Assembly: GCA_027023115.1 (NCBI GenBank)
Contig: JALVWZ010000391.1
Span: 1-6,984, forward strand
DNA from: Thermaceae bacterium
GTDB taxonomy: Bacteria; Deinococcota; Deinococci; Deinococcales; Marinithermaceae
Direction of reading: 5' to 3'
DNA: 6,984 nt
A program made the translations under genes and the position numbers. Each line of letters starts with the position of its first letter. Position 1 is the first letter of the stretch. Below are positions 1-4,294 of the stretch, in pieces. The notes beneath the pieces are model-generated. The model made no database searches. It was not told the origin of the DNA and saw only the letters and a program-made list of their open reading frames with translations.

Positions 1-819
1 GAGGGCTACCCCGGCTGGCACATCGAGTGCTCGGCGATGAGCCTCAAATACCTGGGCGAGGGCTTCGACATTCACGCCGGCGGCATTGATCTGCAGTTTC
101 CCCATCACGAGTGCGAGATCGCCCAGGCGGAGGCCGCCGGCCACGAGTTCGCCCGCTACTGGATGCACCACAACCACGTGCTCCTGAACGGCGAGAAGAT
201 GGCCAAGAGCACCGGCAACTTCATCACCCTGCGTGAGCTTTTGCGTGAGCGCGAGCCGATGGTGGTGCGCTTCTACCTGCTGCAGAGCCACTACCGCAGC
301 GTTCTCGACATGACCGACGCCGGCCTGGAGGCGGCAGCCCGGGCCTACTTCCGCCTATTGGAGGCTTACCGCCGCCTCCACGGCGAGGCGCAGGCCGCCT
401 CCGCCGGCACCAATCGGGAACTAGAGGCGGCGCTGGACCAGCTGGAGCGCGAGTTCGCGGCGGCGCTCAACGACGACCTAGGCACGCCTGAGGCGCTAGC
501 GGCCATATTCACCTTCCTGCCCCAACTGAACAAGGCGCTGGAGGCAGCCGCCGGACGCGAGAGCCTCGAGCGGGCCAGGGACGTGCTGGAACGCCTGGGC
601 GAGGGGGTCTTGGGCCTCTTCCCGCCGCGGGTGCTCGAGGCGAGGGCGGGCGGACCGCTGCTGGCGGGGCTGGTGGAGCTGCTTTTGGAACAGCGCGAAG
701 CGGCCCGGCGCCGTCGCGACTTCGAAGCGGCCGACGCCATTCGAGCGCGAATGGCGGAACTGGGGGTCTTAGTGGAGGACACCCCCAAAGGCCCCAAGTG
801 GCGTTTGCAGCAGGGCTAG
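1..819 (+). CDS. cysS: Cysteinyl-tRNA synthetase, 5'-truncated by the window
   Basis: Charges tRNA-Cys with cysteine using ATP in the cytoplasm; a class I aminoacyl-tRNA synthetase. The frame is open from base 1 and 272 residues are visible. By comparison with the ~461-residue E. coli enzyme, about 200 N-terminal residues, including the HIGH motif, lie upstream. Three of the four family zinc ligands can be placed: Cys10 in GWHIECSAM, and His35 and Glu39 in FPHHECE. The 25- and 29-residue offsets from Cys10 match E. coli C209, H234 and E238. The KMSKS signature appears as KMAKS at residues 66-70, a natural variant. The C-terminal anticodon-binding part ends with the usual charged stretch (RRRRDFEAADAIRARM) and LVEDTPKGPKW. 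The first in-frame ATG, at 37, lies inside the catalytic core and is not the start. The gene ends at TAG (817-819), facing the convergent rsmB across a repeat-filled gap. Confidence 0.97.
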   Translation, partial: EGYPGWHIECSAMSLKYLGEGFDIHAGGIDLQFPHHECEIAQAEAAGHEFARYWMHHNHVLLNGEKMAKSTGNFITLRELLREREPMVVRFYLLQSHYRSVLDMTDAGLEAAARAYFRLLEAYRRLHGEAQAASAGTNRELEAALDQLEREFAAALNDDLGTPEALAAIFTFLPQLNKALEAAAGRESLERARDVLERLGEGVLGLFPPRVLEARAGGPLLAGLVELLLEQREAARRRRDFEAADAIRARMAELGVLVEDTPKGPKWRLQQG

Positions 820-864
820 CTACGTCATTCGCGCCGTCTCGTCGCCACGGGCTTTATCGCGACT

Positions 865-878
865 CCGGCGAAAGCCGG
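865..878. repeat. Small GAAA-loop hairpin downstream of cysS
   Basis: CCGGC, a GAAA tetraloop and GCCGG form a perfect 5-bp stem 46 bases after the cysS stop. No T-run follows, so it is not a standard intrinsic terminator, although it could stabilise a 3' end. The core CCGGCGAAAGCCGG resembles the centre of dispersed intergenic elements in many bacteria that carry ATTCCGGCGAAAGCCGGAAT, so this may be a worn copy (inference from memory). Confidence 0.5.
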
Positions 879-972
879 TGCCAGTACCGGTTCAGAAGCC
901 ATGTTAGGGGCTTTCCGTCGTCATCATTGTTTCTTTAAGTTTCCACGAGCGACGGGGACTATGCCGGTCCGG

Positions 973-1012
973 ATTCCAGCTCGCGCGAGCCAAGGGTTCA
1001 ATTGGCTGGAAT
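973..1012. repeat. Imperfect palindromic element with internal 12-bp palindrome
   Basis: ATTCCAGC (973-980) is the exact reverse complement of GCTGGAAT (1005-1012). Between the arms lies a perfect 12-bp palindrome, GCTCGCGCGAGC (979-990). A second pairing, AGCCAA (988-993) with TTGGCT (1002-1007), competes with the outer stem. The outer ends read GGATTCCAGC and GCTGGAATGACG, like the ends of dispersed intergenic palindromes in many genomes. It is probably one member of a repeat family; copy number cannot be judged here. Confidence 0.65.
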
Positions 1013-1035
1013 GACGAAACGGCGGCATGTAGCTT

Positions 1036-1174
1036 GTAGCTTGTGGCCTGTAGTTGCGGCTCGTGTTTCGTGGTGCGTCATCTCGTCGCAGGGGCGGACC
1101 TGCGTGTCCGCCCTATAGGTACGTGGTGCGTAGTACGTGGTGCGTGGTGATGGTGACGGGATGGCCTGTGGCTC
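1036..1174 (+). repeat. Tandem composite repeat, copy A (139 bp)
   Basis: First of two adjacent, diverged copies of one unit. The first 27 bases (1036-1062) are identical to the first 27 of copy B (1175-1201). The last 17 (1158-1174) differ from the end of copy B (1293-1309) at one base. In order the unit holds 7-nt words of the GTRGCYY type, a spacer, a hairpin (1092-1113), a run of TACGTGG-type 7-nt words (1120-1147) and a closing GGGATGGCC segment. One extra GTAGCTT (1029-1035) precedes it. Compound structure and partial divergence suggest an old duplication. Confidence 0.85.
1092..1113. repeat. Hairpin within copy A
   Basis: GGGCGGAC (1092-1099) pairs perfectly with GTCCGCCC (1106-1113) across the 6-nt loop CTGCGT, and one G·T pair extends the stem outward. 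No T-tract follows on either strand, so a standard terminator is unlikely. The same stem with a changed loop occurs at 1234-1253 in copy B, so the stem is better kept than its loop and flanks. Confidence 0.8.
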
Positions 1175-1309
1175 GTAGCTTGTGGCCTGTAGTTGCGGCT
1201 CACGACTCGTGGCGCGTGTTATTCCGTCGTAGGGGCGGACCCGTATGTCCGCCTTGCGGGTACGTGGTACGTGGTACGTAGTACGTGGTGATGGGATGGC
1301 CAGTGGCTC
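1175..1309 (+). repeat. Tandem composite repeat, copy B (135 bp)
   Basis: Second copy of the unit, directly abutting copy A. It keeps the 27-base opening exactly and has the same order: heptads, hairpin (1234-1253), then TACGTGG TACGTGG TACGTAG TACGTGG (1261-1288) and the GGGATGGCC close. The spacer before the hairpin has diverged, and the TACGTRG run is more regular than in copy A. Heptads continue past the end as GTGGCCT, GTGGCCA and GTAGAAA (1310-1330), perhaps the start of a third, truncated copy. Confidence 0.85.
1234..1253. repeat. Hairpin within copy B
   Basis: GGCGGAC (1234-1240) pairs with GTCCGCC (1247-1253) across the loop CCGTAT; two flanking G·T pairs (1233-1254, 1232-1255) could extend it. 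It occupies the position equivalent to the 1092-1113 hairpin, and the shared stem with a different loop argues for a folded element rather than chance. Confidence 0.8.
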
Positions 1310-1330
1310 GTGGCCTGTGGCCAGTAGAAA
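1296..1330 (+). repeat. Heptad cluster following copy B
   Basis: Five consecutive 7-nt words: ATGGCCA, GTGGCTC, GTGGCCT, GTGGCCA, GTAGAAA. The first two overlap the end of copy B. The cluster closes with GTAGAAACA (1324-1332), and the cluster at 1619-1646 closes with GTGGAAACA (1640-1648), so the clusters may share a defined 3' boundary. Confidence 0.75.
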
Positions 1331-1357
1331 CAGCAAGCTCAGTTTTCGGTGCTCTGC

Positions 1358-1385
1358 CGTAGGGGAAGGATTGAAACCCCCTACG
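1358..1385. repeat. Inverted repeat CGTAGGGG / CCCCTACG
   Basis: CGTAGGGG (1358-1365) and CCCCTACG (1378-1385) form a perfect 8-bp stem around a 12-nt loop. The loop contains GGATTGAAAC (1368-1377), the 3' end typical of several type I and III CRISPR repeats, but only one copy is present and no array follows. No T-tract follows. It may be another palindromic element or a chance resemblance. Confidence 0.55.
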
Positions 1386-1439
1386 TTCTAGCGTCGAAGT
1401 GGGGCAGATACATAACCCCGGCTTTTCTTCCGGCATGGG

Positions 1440-1477
1440 CCCCGGATCTCGGCCGGGCCAGTCGGCCTCGTCCGGGG
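1440..1477. repeat. Imperfect C/G-rich palindrome
   Basis: CCCCGGA (1440-1446) is the exact reverse complement of TCCGGGG (1471-1477), and GGCC at 1451-1454 and 1464-1467 can pair inside. The arrangement resembles dispersed intergenic palindromes with CCCGGATC...CGTCCGGG ends known from many bacteria (from memory). It is not followed by a T-run. Confidence 0.5.
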
Positions 1478-1496
1478 AATCGGGGAAAGGCGGCAA

Positions 1497-1531
1497 GTAG
1501 CCTGTGGCTCGTGGCCCGTAGTTTTGTAGTT
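1497..1531 (+). repeat. Heptad cluster GTAGCCT-GTGGCTC-GTGGCCC-GTAGTTT
   Basis: Four to five 7-nt words of the same GTRGNNN family, in plus orientation. The cluster is entered by GGCGGCAAGTAGCCTGT (1489-1505), which matches GGCGGCATGTAGCTTGT (1021-1037) at the start of the first array apart from two substitutions. The clusters therefore share an upstream junction as well as their word. Confidence 0.75.
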
Positions 1532-1570
1532 GACAGGACGCCCGCAGCTTGCGTTTCGTATCAGGCAACG

Positions 1571-1603
1571 CCCCCTCCCCTTGGGGGAGGGTCGGGGTGG
1601 GGG
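1571..1603 (+). repeat. C/G hairpin overlapping a G-quadruplex motif
   Basis: CCCTCCCC (1573-1580) pairs with GGGGAGGG (1584-1591) over a 3-nt loop. The right arm is also the first half of four G-tracts at 1583-1603 (5, 3, 4 and 5 Gs, separated by A, TC and T), a strong canonical quadruplex pattern. The two folds share bases and cannot form together. The string resembles a C-rich/G-rich intergenic repeat seen in many bacterial genomes (from memory). It is G-rich rather than T-rich downstream, so it is not an intrinsic terminator. Confidence 0.8.
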
Positions 1604-1618
1604 TTCCGAAACCAGCAA

Positions 1619-1646
1619 GTAGCTTATAGCTCGTAGCCCGTGGAAA
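1619..1646 (+). repeat. Heptad cluster GTAGCTT-ATAGCTC-GTAGCCC-GTGGAAA
   Basis: Four 7-nt words in plus orientation just after the quadruplex motif. The preceding bases CAGCAA and the closing GTGGAAACA recall the boundaries of the other clusters. This is the last plus-oriented cluster before rsmB. Confidence 0.7.
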
Positions 1647-1726
1647 CACCGCGATACGTCGTTTTGCGCGCTTCTTATGCGGCCTACTCGTATCCCGCAT
1701 CACACCTTCTAAAACCTATTCAATGC

Positions 1727-1768
1727 CTACCACGAACTACGCGATACGTACCACTTGCTACGCACCGC
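1727..1768 (-). repeat. Heptad cluster in inverted orientation
   Basis: On the plus strand the words run CTACCAC, GAACTAC, GCGATAC, GTACCAC, TTGCTAC, GCACCGC, with YAC recurring every 7 nt. This is the complement of the GTRG/TACGTRG words seen earlier, so the far side of the block carries the family in the opposite direction. The fit is looser than in the plus-oriented arrays. Confidence 0.6.
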
Positions 1769-1786
1769 CCCTCCAGTAGGGCTTGC

Positions 1787-1811
1787 AAAAAAACGTGTTG
1801 AGAAGTTGCAA
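1787..1811 (-). terminator. Possible weak terminator after rsmB
   Basis: On the minus strand a run of seven Ts (complement of 1787-1793) begins 18 nt after the rsmB stop. The only upstream pairing I see is GTTG with CAAC, four base pairs, too weak for a confident intrinsic terminator. The T-run is the only one near either convergent gene. Confidence 0.25.
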
Positions 1812-3038
1812 CTAGCCGCGGCGCAACCGGGCGTAGTAGAACCCGTCCAGCCCGTCTACGGGCTTTACGTAAACGCCGGCGCCGGACCGCAGCCGGGGCA
1901 GTGGGATGGCGGGAGTATCGGCGCTGAAATCGGGGTGGCGATCGAGAAAGGCCGCCACCAACCCCTCGCCCTCGGGTTCGGTCAGAGAACAGACCGCGTA
2001 GACCAGTACCCCTGCCGATGCAACCGAGCGGGCGGCGTTATCGAGCAACAACGCTTGTAGCGCGGCGGATTCCTTAAGGTCGTCTTCCCGCAGGCGACGG
2101 CGTAGCTCTGGGTGGCCGCGCAGGGTGCCGGTGCCCAGGCAGGGCGCGTCGAGGAGAACGTAGGGGGCGCTGTCGGCGAGCGGCCGGCGCAAGTCGTGTG
2201 TTTTGAACTCCACTTCCAGGCCGAGCCGCTCGAGATTGCGCCGGCCGGCGCGTTGGCGTGAACTGCGCAGGTCGTAGCTGGTAACTCGTGCTCCCTTGGC
2301 GGCCAGCCAGGCGGCCTTGATGCCGGCACCGCCGGCCAGGTCGAGGACCCGCGCGCCGGCGGGAGCATCGAGAAGCATGGCGGCCAGCAGCGAAGAAGGG
2401 TTTTGCGGTTGGACCAGCCCCTGCCGGTAGGCAGCGAGCTCGCGCAGGGAAGCGCCGTGGACGCTGACGGTGTCGGGCAGGGGGCCGGCTTCAAAGTTAG
2501 TTCCTTCCGAACGCAGCGCTTCGCGCCCGCCGGGAAAGACGGTCAGCCACAGCGGGGCCGGTTCGTTGAGGGCCGCGGCCCAGGAGACGTCGCCGAAGTA
2601 GTCGCGCCAGTGCGAGTACAGAAAATCGGGCAGCCCGAGGCGCACCGGCTCGGGAACGGGCGGCAGCTCCACCCGCCGCAAGACGGCGTTTACCAGACCG
2701 CTCAACATGCCGAAGCGTCGCTTGGCGACGCTAACCCAAGCGTTGACCAGTGCGTGCGCCGGGCGGGGGGTAAATAACTTTTCGTAAGCGCCGGCGCGCA
2801 GCAACCAGCGGAGTTCCTGCGGCAGACCCTCCGGGTCCCGTAAGAGTGGGGTAAGGGCGGCCTCGAGCCAGCGTTCCCGGCGTAGCGTTCCGTAGACGAG
2901 GTCGGTAACCAGCCCCGCTTGTTGCGACGTCAGATCGTGCCGGCTGAGGGCGTGATCGAGCGTGGGCGCGGCGAACTTGCCGCGCCCAACGTGGTCGAGA
3001 ACCCTCAGGGCCAGCGCCCGCGGATCCGCATCCGGCAC
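1812..3038 (-). CDS. rsmB: 16S rRNA cytosine-C5 methyltransferase, RsmB/Sun type
   Basis: Predicted to methylate a cytosine of 16S rRNA (C967 in E. coli numbering) using S-adenosylmethionine. The 408 residues fit the two-part RsmB design. Residues ~5-125 form a NusB-like RNA-binding domain (ALRVLDHV, LVTDLVYGTLRRERWLEAAL, AHALVNAWVSVAKRRFG, LVNAVLRR). Residues ~205-408 form the methyltransferase. Both family cysteines are kept: Cys300 in DAPCLGTGTLRGHPELRRR, and Cys350 in VYAVCSLTEPEGE, the catalytic nucleophile position. The protein ends DGFYYARLRRG, as is usual. The AdoMet loop, VLDLAGGAGIK at 231-241, departs from the usual LDxCAAPGGKT. The start is GTG (3038-3036), one base after the TAA of the upstream metallopeptidase gene, so translation is probably coupled; the nearby GGGC is a weak ribosome site. 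Another RsmB-like rRNA methyltransferase is possible, but the NusB-like domain favours RsmB. Confidence 0.92.
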   Translation of the reverse strand: MPDADPRALALRVLDHVGRGKFAAPTLDHALSRHDLTSQQAGLVTDLVYGTLRRERWLEAALTPLLRDPEGLPQELRWLLRAGAYEKLFTPRPAHALVNAWVSVAKRRFGMLSGLVNAVLRRVELPPVPEPVRLGLPDFLYSHWRDYFGDVSWAAALNEPAPLWLTVFPGGREALRSEGTNFEAGPLPDTVSVHGASLRELAAYRQGLVQPQNPSSLLAAMLLDAPAGARVLDLAGGAGIKAAWLAAKGARVTSYDLRSSRQRAGRRNLERLGLEVEFKTHDLRRPLADSAPYVLLDAPCLGTGTLRGHPELRRRLREDDLKESAALQALLLDNAARSVASAGVLVYAVCSLTEPEGEGLVAAFLDRHPDFSADTPAIPLPRLRSGAGVYVKPVDGLDGFYYARLRRG

Positions 3039-3039
3039 T

Positions 3040-3726
3040 TTAGTCGTCGCGGCCCATACCCAAAAGGGCGGAGTATTGCAGCAGGTAGGCGATGCTCATA
3101 GCTAGGGCGGCCACGTAGGTCAGCGCCGCGGCCGTCAGCACCTTGCGCGCCGCTGGTATTTCCTGCGGGGTCAACAGCTCGAACTTGCGCAGGTTGGCCA
3201 GCGCCCGGGCGCTGGCGTTGAACTCGACCGGCAGGGTGACCAGCTGGAACAGTGCGGCGGCGAAGAAGAGGTAGAGGCCAATCTTGGCCAGTCCGATCAT
3301 GCCGATCATCAGACCGATAATGAACAGCCAGGGCCCGAAGTTGCTCCCGATCTGCGCCGCCGGCACCAGCTGCTCGCGAATCCGCATGGGCGCGTAGTTT
3401 TCGGCGTCTTGCAGGGCGTGGCCCGTCTCGTGGGCCGCTACCGCCAGGGCCGCCAGCGAAGGTGAGGCGTAATTGCCCTCGGAAAGCCGCACCACCTTGC
3501 TGCGTGGGTCATAGTGGTCGGTAAGCTGGCCGCGGATGGGTTCGACCTTCACCTGAGTTAAGCCGTAGCGGTCGAGGATGGCGCGCGCGGTTTGCGCGCC
3601 GGTAAGGCCGCGCGAATTGGGCACGCGGCTGAACTTGGCGTAGGTGCTCTTCAGCCAACCCTGAATGGCGAAGGTGGCGAAGAGGACCAGCAAAATCAAC
3701 CAGGTATATGGTCCAAATAACAGCAT
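3040..3726 (-). CDS. yugP: YugP-type membrane zinc metallopeptidase
   Basis: A member of the neutral zinc metallopeptidase family typified by B. subtilis YugP; the physiological substrate is not established. At 228 residues the length is typical. Residues ~5-22 form an N-terminal membrane helix. Next comes a conserved segment with SRGLTGAQTARAILDRYGL, VEPIRGQLTDHYDP and VVRLSEGNY. The zinc-binding HExxH is HETGH at 99-103, with Glu100 as catalytic base. Hydrophobic helices follow at ~131-165 (probably two) and ~197-218. Glu168 in LPVEFNAS is the likely third zinc ligand by family analogy. It starts at ATG (3726-3724); AGGA lies 12 nt upstream, slightly far for a ribosome site. It precedes rsmB by 1 nt. 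I recall yugP next to rsmB in def-fmt clusters of other bacteria, which supports a real operon. The 78-nt gap to spoVS shows no strong promoter, so spoVS readthrough is possible. Confidence 0.94.
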   Translation of the reverse strand: MLLFGPYTWLILLVLFATFAIQGWLKSTYAKFSRVPNSRGLTGAQTARAILDRYGLTQVKVEPIRGQLTDHYDPRSKVVRLSEGNYASPSLAALAVAAHETGHALQDAENYAPMRIREQLVPAAQIGSNFGPWLFIIGLMIGMIGLAKIGLYLFFAAALFQLVTLPVEFNASARALANLRKFELLTPQEIPAARKVLTAAALTYVAALAMSIAYLLQYSALLGMGRDD

Positions 3727-3804
3727 ATCAACAGTCTATCCTAAGCTACACGCTAACGTCACCCGGTCCGCCTGCAAGCGTACCGGCTAGATGGGGCTGC
3801 TCGG

Positions 3805-4077
3805 TCAGGAGCTAAGCGGGTGCGACTTGACCGTGAAGCGCAGCGCGGTGCGCTCCTCGTTGTCCAGCTCCAGCTTGACGAAGGTCGGCTTGACCGAGAG
3901 GTCGAGGTTATCAGGGGTGATGTAGCCCCGGGCGATGGCGATGGCCTTTACGGCTTGGTTGACGGCGCTGGGACCAATGGCTTGAACTTCGACCTCGCCT
4001 TCGGCACGAAGGAGCGCGGCAATGGCACCAGCAACGGAGTTAGGGCGAGACTTACCGGATACGCGCAACGTTTCCAC
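3805..4077 (-). CDS. spoVS: Stage V sporulation protein S (SpoVS)
   Basis: A small Alba-like protein of 90 residues, compared with about 86 in B. subtilis. In Bacillus it is needed for normal spore coat assembly and heat resistance, but the family also occurs in non-sporulating bacteria including Thermus, where its role is unclear; nucleic-acid binding is inferred from the fold. Signature segments cover almost the whole protein: LRVSGKSRPNSVAGAIAALL (residues 4-23), VQAIGPSAVNQAVKAIAIAR (31-50), GYITPDNLDL and DNEERTALRFTV (72-83). The start is GTG (4077-4075), fixed by a strong GGAGGT ribosome site (4083-4088) with 5-nt spacing. A near-consensus promoter lies just upstream, giving a leader of only ~30 nt. 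The gene is divergent from gltB. It does not by itself show that the organism makes spores. Confidence 0.96.
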   Translation of the reverse strand: METLRVSGKSRPNSVAGAIAALLRAEGEVEVQAIGPSAVNQAVKAIAIARGYITPDNLDLSVKPTFVKLELDNEERTALRFTVKSHPLSS

Positions 4078-4082
4078 GAACG

Positions 4083-4088
4083 ACCTCC
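4083..4088 (-). promoter_or_regulatory. spoVS ribosome binding site
   Basis: GGAGGT on the minus strand, 5 nt before the GTG codon; this decides for the GTG start over any longer upstream frame. Confidence 0.85.
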
Positions 4089-4112
4089 GAGTAGCGTTTG
4101 TTTCTAAAATGC

Positions 4113-4141
4113 ATAGTATCCGAAAAGTGAATAATTGTCAA
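4113..4141 (-). promoter_or_regulatory. spoVS promoter (sigma-70-like)
   Basis: On the minus strand a perfect TTGACA -35 box (4141-4136) is followed by a 17-nt A/T-rich spacer and TACTAT as -10 (4118-4113), which matches TATAAT at the key first, second and last positions. Transcription would begin near 4106, about 30 nt before the GTG codon and its strong ribosome site. Housekeeping-type boxes suggest vegetative expression rather than sporulation-only control (inference). Confidence 0.8.
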
Positions 4142-4170
4142 GCAGCAATCCGGCGATAAAGCTGCGCAGG

Positions 4171-4199
4171 TTGACGAAAACGGCAGCCTGCGATAGAAT
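4171..4199 (+). promoter_or_regulatory. gltB promoter (sigma-70-like)
   Basis: TTGACG (4171-4176), a 17-nt spacer and TAGAAT (4194-4199) match the consensus at 5 of 6 bases in each box. Transcription would begin near 4206, leaving a leader of about 89 nt. The -35 boxes of this promoter and the divergent spoVS promoter are separated by 29 bp, so a factor bound between them could affect both genes. Confidence 0.8.
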
Positions 4200-4209
4200 G
4201 AACTATCGC
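4190..4209. promoter_or_regulatory. Operator-like dyad over the gltB -10 box
   Basis: GCGATAG (4190-4196) and CTATCGC (4203-4209) are perfect 7-bp inverted half-sites separated by 6 bp, 13 bp centre to centre. The left half overlaps the -10 box and the right half covers the predicted start point. This is a classic repressor-site position. I cannot name the regulator; a nitrogen- or glutamate-responsive one would fit the target (inference). Confidence 0.55.
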
Positions 4210-4232
4210 TGCTGCGCATAAATATGCAGCAG
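4209..4232 (+). promoter_or_regulatory. Hairpin at the start of the gltB leader
   Basis: CTGCTGC (4209-4215) pairs perfectly with GCAGCAG (4226-4232). Inside, ATA/TAT can add three pairs after a small bulge. It would sit at the extreme 5' end of the predicted transcript, where such stems often protect mRNA or take part in control. It shares base 4209 with the dyad. No known riboswitch consensus is recognisable in the rest of the leader, which holds one small AATCC/GGATT stem (4240-4254). Confidence 0.5.
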
Positions 4233-4284
4233 ACCCCGAAATCCAAAGCGGATTATCAGCGCCAAGCTCCCGAAGTCCAGAAGC

Positions 4285-4290
4285 GAGGAG
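4285..4290 (+). promoter_or_regulatory. gltB ribosome binding site
   Basis: GAGGAG lies 4 nt before the ATG at 4295. It fixes the start and gives a 16-residue propeptide ahead of the conserved catalytic cysteine. Confidence 0.85.
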
Positions 4291-4294
4291 TCGA

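Larger units (their letters stand above)
820..1811. other. Convergent intergenic region without a credible gene, rich in repeats
   Basis: About 990 bases lie between the cysS stop and the rsmB stop, which face each other. Open frames in it translate to low-complexity peptides that mirror the 7-nt repeats (patterns like TSYEPQATG and RTTYHVPRT), and none shows a known domain or good ribosome site. Positions 820-960 look mostly unique apart from one small hairpin. From about 968 on, most of the DNA can be assigned to hairpins or heptad arrays, listed separately. Positions 1648-1726 show little structure beyond GCGATACGT at 1651-1659, which recurs at 1741-1749. I saw no tRNA or rRNA. Repeats piling up between convergent genes fits a place where insertions disturb no promoter (inference). 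Confidence 0.85.

Noticed and set aside
840..920. tRNA suggested by a GGTTCAGAAGCC string
   Set aside because: No acceptor, D or anticodon stems can be paired around it.
1341..1450. CRISPR array
   Set aside because: Only one repeat-like sequence exists; no second copy at 60-80 nt spacing and no cas gene in the window.
1573..1591. GC hairpin as an intrinsic terminator
   Set aside because: The stem is strong, but neither strand has a following T-tract.
1054..1636. Plus-strand open frames in the repeat block (1054-1281, 1349-1636)
   Set aside because: They run through hairpins and heptads, have no recognisable family and would not start at a ribosome site.
998..1703. Minus-strand open frames (998-1336 and 1200-1703) as proteins
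   Set aside because: Their peptides are low-complexity echoes of the 7-nt DNA repeats, they overlap each other, and they show no domain or good ribosome site.
3763..3786. Terminator between spoVS and the metallopeptidase gene
   Set aside because: Only a 5-bp CCGGT/ACCGG pairing with a 14-nt loop and no T-run.
4052..4246. 64-residue minus-strand frame across the spoVS promoter
   Set aside because: It covers both predicted promoters and the spoVS start in a different frame, and resembles no known protein.
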